This document shows positions 57,597 to 64,000 of a DNA stretch of 64,000 bases, piece by piece; positions within the stretch are counted from its first letter, which is position 1, and each line of letters begins with the position of its first letter. The notes under the pieces were generated by a model, which worked only from the letters and a program-made list of their open reading frames with translations, did no database searches and was not told the DNA's origin. The DNA is from Branchiostoma belcheri (lineage: Eukaryota > Chordata > Leptocardii > Amphioxiformes > Branchiostomatidae): contig NW_017802379.1 of the NCBI RefSeq assembly GCF_001625305.1, forward strand, positions 7,566,412 through 7,630,411. Reading direction: 5' to 3'. The position numbers and the translations under genes are program-made.

Positions 57597-58123
57597 GGCC
57601 ACGGCAAGTAATTTTGATGGATGACATCAGCGCGCGCATTGACTTTGTCCTGATTTTGGAGAGAGAAAAAAACAAGAAATTTTGTTGCCCTCCGACGGTG
57701 GTCAACAATTCGAAAAGGGGCCATATGTCATAACGGTCTATCAGGTATGTCTCAAAATGCCCCAAATGCTTTTTTTTTCAGTTACATGAAGCACAATTGC
57801 TCGTCTTTGATGGCAAGTGTTGACAGTCTGAGGAGTTTCATTGCACATAATTGTCAAGCAGTGTAGTAGATGCCCATGATGCTACGACAAGCTCTTTTTT
57901 TTACCATTTTTCTGGTTAATGTATACACATTTAGAAGGACAGGTAATGCTGTAATAAAAGACCTAGGCCTGTTGGTTATGATATCATGTTTTTACCTCAA
58001 TTGTCGTTACAAAGTTTATGATCTCAAAATTTGAAAATAAAGGAATCTTGTTTTTTTTCGCCCCATCACATTAGATTTGGAGTCTGTGGTGGATGTCATC
58101 CATAAAATTTACTTGCTGTGGCC
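57597..58123. mobile_element. Family A MITE, enlarged
   Basis: GGCCACGGCAAGTAA at the left, cttgctgtggcc|TTA at the right. The middle (57725-58000) is replaced or expanded by about 120 bp of other sequence. Confidence 0.82.
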
Positions 58124-58616
58124 TTATTTTATGACATGAAGATTTGCGTTCGCAGATTGCAGTTTCCTCATGTGTTGTATCTACTTTATGTATTTCTAGT
58201 AAGGAAAAATATTGGGATGTCTGTGTAACCGTGCGGGTTGTTGAGACCATTGCTTTTTGAGGATTACAGAACAACCTGCAAGATGGATATCATTTTGTGC
58301 GCTGTGTATGTCTCGCTGGAAGTCGTAATCAACACACATGTAAGGCGGCATCAATTTAATTTGTTGGTTCTCAGATTTCGAGCCATGAAGTCAACAAAAA
58401 AGGCTAGGTTAAGATTTAAACTATCAATTTTGAACTTTTAATCAAACCACTGCGTTGGAAAAACTGTAACAAGTAGGAAGAAAAGGACTTTCCTCAACTG
58501 TTGGGGGGCAAAATATGAGAATTTTTTGGTTGATTCAGAACCAGAATTTTTTCTTTGACAGTCAGAAAAAAAATGAAGAGGCGAATCCGAGAACCAACAA
58601 ATTAAATTGGTGTGGC
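58124..58616. other. No assigned element
   Basis: Two copies of the words attaaattggtgtggc / catcaatttaatttgttggt lie at 58348-58371 and 58597-58617 in opposite orientation, so this may be a small inverted-repeat element (about 58340-58617). Confidence 0.4.
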
Positions 58617-58870
58617 CTAACAAGACATCGGAAAACTCCATGGAATATCTAGATCTTGAGTAATGGTGGTTGTGTCCTCTTATTCCTTTATGGTGCCAGG
58701 GACACAGCACCAGCTGTCAGCTGTCAAGGAGGTCATGTAAACAAAACACCTGTGAAAACAGCAAGCGCTACCAGATGTAGAAGTCATTGATAACTTTCTC
58801 ACGGACAGACCTAACCCAACTATATCCATAACAACTTGACCTAAGGGGCATGTGAAAACACACACAGAGG
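58617..58870 (-). mobile_element. Family G MITE, inverted
   Basis: actccatggaatatctagat, gctgtcaaggaggtcatgta and gaaaacagcaagcgctacca. Confidence 0.72.
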
Positions 58871-59165
58871 CACATAATACTTCTCAAGTATTGACTGACG
58901 ACTTGGGGATTTCAATCAGATGTGATTTTCCCGGTTATGATGTATAATCAAGAACAGCGTTCACTTGGCTTTCAGTCAAGTTGTCTCGCGGTAATTTGTA
59001 GTCTCTGGGATCTACGCCGCAGCTAAGTAAACTATATCTTTCACTAGGGTTAAGCCAGGGCACCATATCTCATAATTTGTAGGTATGCATATAAAAGCTA
59101 CCTGTATACGATATGTTATGTTAACACTGCACAATGAATACAGTGGACAATGAAACACATTTTAT

Positions 59166-59433
59166 TATGTTTACTGAAGGAAAACATATATAATTGTTTT
59201 TGCTCAGTTTCTTTTTCTTTTTTCGTTCCGAACAAATAATGTCAATAATGACCAGGACCAGACGTCTGTCACCATGGTAACTGGTGTTGGGTTACACAAT
59301 GTTGCAAGTGCCATGCAGAACTGAGTTCAAGAGGACATGTTTGAGTAAGAATAAACAAAGCAGTAGTTTGTTGGGCTGGACCATCTAAAGGTAAACATGA
59401 TGCATTTGCTTTGCGAATGTTACCTTTCTAATT
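59166..59433 (+). mobile_element. Family E MITE, complete
   Basis: tgtttactgaaggaaaacat at the left; accatggtaactggtgttgg in the middle; aaaggtaaacatgatgcatt and tgcgaatgttacctttctaa at the right. Confidence 0.75.
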
Positions 59434-59775
59434 AGTCAGTGTATGTGTACCACTTTGAGATTGACAGAAACAGATTACTATTTCAAATGCAGTCACCATA
59501 ATTTTCCCATTCTTTACCATTTTGCTCTACCTGGTAGTTAAATCTGATGGTGCTTGGTCAATGATGCCATCATGCGACAATTTGGAGTTTTGCAGCAACC
59601 AAATATGTATTATAAGTATTCCCCGCAACAGGCGTCTGTATCTTCTATGGGTATATGTAACGTGTGCTAAGGTGAAGGCGACATGGTTGAAAATGTACGT
59701 ACATTCACATTATGTTATAAATCAAAACTGAACATCTTCGTGGCTTTCCAATAAACACTTAAATTTCCATTCTTA

Positions 59776-59850
59776 GGCCACACTGACTTTATTGTATGCA
59801 TGACGTCCTAAAACTAATGCGAGAGGGTGTCAAATAAAAATCCAGTCAAC
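59776..59850. mobile_element. Family C MITE fragment (left end)
   Basis: TTA|GGCCACACTGACTTTATTG, then gcatgacgtcc. The rest is missing. Confidence 0.6.
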
Positions 59851-60686
59851 AAATGCTGCTATTACCGGAATATAAAGCTGGTAATGCAAATTGAACCACA
59901 GAACACGGTTATCAAAGAAACAAGAAGTCTTTATTTACTATAAACGGTGGATGCAATATCACTGAATGCTGTATGTCATGTACTCGTACAAGCGCAAGCA
60001 TATCATAACTTTTTTGAGGAGCAAAGACAAAAACGTATTAGAAAATAAAATTTCAGTCGCAAAGATATCATAGTTATGAAACAAGAAAGAGCACAAGCTA
60101 GCTAGGATTCAATCCAGGGTCAAAAAGCCTACTCCTAAAACCCTAATCTATTTGTATGTGCTATTACTAGTATTACACTTCAAGTTTGCCGTTCTTCGAT
60201 ATGGCAACAACCGTTTACGAGACGGAAATAAGCGTCGGCACCACACTGAGCTCGACTGAGCCATGGAGGGAGTGATTCATAATACCACACTCTGTCAAGT
60301 TCCACACACTCTTTTCAGACAGAAGCACCTGTACACATATTCAAGATCCTGCGCACCAGAACAACCACCATTAGCACATACTACACTTCAGTGAAACGCC
60401 CACGCAAAAAAATTAGCGAGGGCGCAACTTAACTGCCTTCCACTTATCTTTCTACTTACGCGTCCAGACAATATTGCAACCCTTGTCCAGGTAATATAGA
60501 GGGCAATGAATTATTCAAAACTAGGCCAGAACATAAAGTACGGTGGTCATCTCTTTAACGTATTCGCGTACATTTGAACAAGTGTTTGGTTCATTATATA
60601 GGTTTACTACGTACCCTATCCTATCTTGGTTTGTGGGACTATTGTGCAAATCTGCAACAGACGTACTTCTTTGCCTACGGTCGCCC
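59851..60686. other. No recognisable feature
   Basis: On the minus strand gtaaataaagacttc near 59930 could be a poly(A) signal of an unseen gene, but no exon was found upstream of it. Confidence 0.35.
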
Positions 60687-61605
60687 TTAACCCTATCTAG
60701 ACCGGGCTTTTTTTGACATGGGGGGACCGGGGGGGGGCTCTTTTGACCCCCCCTAAGAACTCGCGAACGGTATGTCGTATGACTACCAAATTTTCAGAGA
60801 ATGGTGTACTAGTGAAAATTTATCATATCTACAATTTTTATGTCGTTATGACGTAATATGACGTCATTATGACGTCATTAATGTGATTTTATTGGCCAAA
60901 ACCGTCAAAATAGGTTTTTCCCTGAAAACCTCCCTGGTATACAACATAACTTTACCAAAAGTGTTTATGACAGAATATTAGTGTGTACTAAGTCTTATGT
61001 TGCCCATAGCAACACCGGTGACGTCATAAAATGACGTCATGCATATTTAAGATATCCGCCATCTTGGATCATCAATCTTGAATTTTCAAAAATAGTTTTT
61101 TTTTCATGATAAAGCCTAAAATACACTGTAAACATACTAAACACCTTCATTCAAACCTTTTTTGTAAAAAGAAATGGAAGTATTGATGAAATTTTAATGA
61201 AAATAACCCGTATATACCTGTTCTAATGATATGGTCCGCCATCTTGGATTTTGGCCAATGACGTCATCAAATTAGCATAAATTATGCATATTTAATGATA
61301 AAATTTACATAAAATTATATGGGATGTTATTAATATTAGAAACCATGAGTAACTTGACATAAAACCCATAAAATTCTATTGTTGAAACAAAAAGTACTAA
61401 ATTTAGCAAAAAATGCCTGTCAGAAACCCGTTGCCATGGCAACACAAAAAATTATTATCTTATTCCAATGATAGAGAATTGTTGCCAACAATATTTTAGG
61501 AAAAGTCACCAAGTTTGGTCGTTCTACGGCTAGCCGTTCAGACGCTAGGTGACATCAAAGTTGCCGCGGGCACTTTTAGCCCCCCCCCGGTCTAGGTAGG
61601 GTTAA
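60687..61605. mobile_element. piggyBac-like non-autonomous element with TTAA duplication
   Basis: TTAA at 60687-60690 and 61602-61605. The terminal repeats are CCCTATCTAGACCGGG and ccctacctagaccggg on the opposite strand, followed by G tracts. No transposase frame. TTAA targets with CCC-starting ends are the piggyBac signature. The interior holds five TGACGTCA and two CCGCCATCTTGG sites. Confidence 0.85.
60859..61266. promoter_or_regulatory. CRE and YY1 motif cluster
   Basis: Perfect CRE palindromes TGACGTCA at 60859, 60870, 61019, 61032 and 61259 (plus TGACGTAA at 60849). YY1-type CCGCCATCTTGG at 61056-61067 and 61236-61247. The sequence match is direct; binding is inference from the known CREB/ATF and YY1 consensus. 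Confidence 0.6.
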
Positions 61606-61825
61606 ACTTTGCAACGTTAAAGACATCATAGTCTTTCTATGTGTCATTTCTAAAGTGGGAATTTCACAGAGGCAAAACCACCGGGAGACGTTGGTCGTCT
61701 TTGACAAATTTCTGTTTTTTCAGTCAGTGTGTGAGCGCTCAACGATCTTCAGGGCTTTGTCTTTCCACGATCTCCATGATCTTTCCACGATCTCCATGAG
61801 TCCCCCTTCCGGTTGTTTCCTGCAT

Positions 61826-62166
61826 AAAAAATGGATGTATTGTTTTCGGTATGTCTGTGTGTGTTCGTGTGTATGTCTGTGTTTCCGCATTGCCCTTTAA
61901 ATAATAGGTCAGGTTGTAATATGGTTGTGTTCAGTCTAGAGCTGTTCCATAGGGAGAAAGTCATTAATCACGTCTACATCTGGTAGTGCTCTCTGTTTTC
62001 ACAGGTATCGTGCTTTTGGTACATGACCTCCTTGACAGCTGGCAGCTGGTGTTGTTTCCCTTGTAGGAAAGACTTGTAGTTACCATTGTGAATGAGAAGA
62101 TGACACAATCACCATCACACTAGATCTAATCATTTCATGGAGGTCTGAGATCTATTAGTTCTTGTT
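61826..62166 (+). mobile_element. Family G MITE
   Basis: gtattgttttcggtatgtct, acatgacctccttgacagct, tcatttcatggaggtctgag and ttagttcttgtt. Confidence 0.75.
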
Positions 62167-62414
62167 CTTGATGGACCCGCCTCAGTGTGTGAGAAATCGG
62201 GCGTTGGAGAGAAACTTTGGAAAGTTCACGGAGGTCAGATCCTGCCAACTGCGCTTGTCCACCCGGAAAACATAGACGTGAAGCAATCGATACAAAAACA
62301 TCCTGATCCTGGCTAGCTTAGAGCAACCTGTCTGCTGTCTCATGACCCAGACATTTGTCAATGATTGTGATCTGCCAGGCGTGGTGACGTACTGATGTCA
62401 TACTACCCACTACT

Positions 62415-63234
62415 ACCGTGCTCAGTCACGGTTATGGATAGTCCACGCGTATCCAGAACCGTGCCTGGAGCAAATCTATATTCCTGGATCCGCGGAAACT
62501 ATCCAGAACGTGCCTGGTCCTAACCATATCCCAATCACGGTTCTGGAGTCAATAGCTCTGCTGTGGACTACACGTTGGACAACAAAAACAATGTTGTACT
62601 TTCGAAGATCTATGCTTTTTTGATAAGCCCTGAATCTTGACATGGAGTAGTGGATCTCAAGCTAGCATAACGCAAAATGTGGCTCCTGCCCTTTGAAAAA
62701 AATGTCATACTAGTGAATATTATATTACACATTGTGTGAGTCATCTACGCACTTCTTCCAGGTCAGCGTTTGTGTGTGAGCGCGCGTTCCCTCACACACG
62801 CGGTGGTAACAGGTGGTTCTCGTCAGAAGGCACGAGCCGGGAAAATTGATCAATTTCGTGGCTGATTGGTTCCATCGATTCCCAATCACTGTGCCACATG
62901 GATGATATTTAAGGGTGCGTGGGTTGCCGGAGGGTTAGATGACTCACACAATGTGTAATGATTAATATTCACTGGTAAAAAAAACATTCAAAAAGCAGAA
63001 GCCACATTTTGCGTTATATGCTAGCTTGAGAACCACTATTCATGTCAAGATTCAGGGCTTTTCGAAACCCATAGAATTCGAAAGTACGTTGCCTTTGTTG
63101 TCAAGGCCGCCCAACGTGTAGTCCACAGCATGAGCTACTGCTTCCAGAACAGTGCCTGATTGGGATATGGTTCAGGCACGTTCTGGACAGATGTGTTCTA
63201 AGCACGGTTCTGGATACGCCTGACTGAGCACGGT
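62415..63234. mobile_element. Large fold-back element
   Basis: Arms 62415-62746 and 62937-63234 are inverted copies about 300 bp long with a 190-bp loop. The outer ends are accgtgctcagtca and its complement; the inner ends are acacattgtgtgagtcatct and complement. cacggttctgga-type motifs recur near both ends. Ends of other arms agree at about 80 percent by eye. Confidence 0.88.
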
Positions 63235-63836
63235 TTTGTATAAAGCACGGTTCTGGATACAGCATGAGCCTAATTTGCAATCAAGCCCAGCTTTCAAACC
63301 TATCTTGTCTTTATATCATATTTATATCATTGCACTAGTCTCTACCAGACTAACTACGCTGGCTATATATAGGAGAATGTTTGCCAGGGGAGTTTGGCCG
63401 CCTTGTAGGTTTGACTGGCCGCGCAGTTACGAAAGAAACTACCTCCCCGAGGCCGGACTCCCATGGCCAATTGTACTCTCTTTTTTTGTCGAATTCTACT
63501 ATCCGTATTCTAGATCCCGTAGAAAGGCCTGGTGGAGGCTATCATTGCATGCAGGAGCACATGTGTTGTCTCATTAGGCCAGGAGTTTTGTCTTTACCGG
63601 CGATTTCTCTGTTCAATCCAGGTGCACTAATGCTAATACAATCGAGTCTGTGACTAACGAGAATCCGCTTCATGATAAATTCAATCTGTTCCCCCCTGGA
63701 ATTGAACAATCAAAAACGTAATCTGATGGTAGGGCGTACAATTACATACTGAAGTCTAGCCCCGGGGTCATTGTACATATATACACACACAAAGATCGAA
63801 GATTTTGTCAACAGAGACTCCAACCACGATGTTGTG
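63235..63836. other. No recognisable feature
   Basis: An extra agcacggttctggata word at 63244-63259 just outside the fold-back element; otherwise nothing recognised. A 113-codon frame at 63236-63577 lacks motifs. Confidence 0.4.
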
Positions 63837-63965
63837 AAAGGCATCCAATGCGATTTCAGAGCAGCAAAACTGGAAATATTCTGAATAAGGCAATCTTTAT
63901 GATATTGACACATACTGCTTCACATTAGCACATTACAATCATTATGTCATACTTTCGGTACTTAA
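63837..63965. mobile_element. Family D MITE fragment
   Basis: aaaggcatccaatgcgattt, cagagcagcaaaactgg and attctgaataaggcaatctt, then gtcatactttcggtacttaa. Confidence 0.65.
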
Positions 63966-64000
63966 AACTGGAGAAAGAAGACCCAAGATGAGTTCTATCT

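Noticed and set aside
59925-59945. Minus-strand AATAAA suggesting the 3' end of another gene
   Set aside because: No exon with coding character was found in the next 4 kb on that strand.

Overview
The window looks like intron-rich, repeat-laden animal nuclear DNA. The two recognisable genes, the very high density of short inverted-repeat transposons (MITEs), tRNA-derived SINEs and LINE tails point to an invertebrate deuterostome, most likely a lancelet (Branchiostoma). The species is an inference from gene similarity and repeat style; no species-specific marker was checked.

Layout. (1) 490-5514, plus strand: eight exons encoding the C-terminal half (TM6 to the C-terminus, 323 residues) of an SLC6 monoamine transporter of the SERT/DAT clade. 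The 5' half lies left of the window. All seven introns hold repeats, and one coding exon has its 3' end plus splice donor tandemly copied into the intron. (2) 5.5-36.8 kb: no confident protein gene. It is filled with at least seven MITE families, SINEs, LINE 3' ends, microsatellites and tandem repeats, with two weak host candidates: a possible small spliced transcript (about 10.99-12.91 kb) and an isolated coding-like exon (24487-24590). (3) 36799-38190, minus strand: an intact, intronless alpha-2-adrenergic-like aminergic GPCR. (4) 38.2-64 kb: no confident gene. It holds more MITEs, a roughly 190-bp satellite with higher-order structure, a hammerhead-ribozyme-like hairpin inside a retroposed-looking unit, a piggyBac-like element carrying CRE and YY1 sites, and a large fold-back element.

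Functionally, the transporter (reuptake of a monoamine) and the GPCR (reception of a monoamine) are convergent neighbours about 31 kb apart, an aminergic pair. The rest is a good record of transposon dynamics: an empty/filled insertion-site pair inside the window, a PIF/Harbinger-like element nested in a SINE with an exact TAA duplication, and LINE and MITE fragments nested in one another.

MITE families are labelled here for cross-reference only. A, B and C begin GGCCA and share a TATGGATGACATC subterminal motif. D has GGCATCCAATGCAATTTC ends. E begins near TACCGAAGGAAAACAT. F has CCCTGTCACACATTC ends. G runs from ACCTCCATGAAA to GAATTCTTGTTTT. H has ends around TGTTACATAATG.
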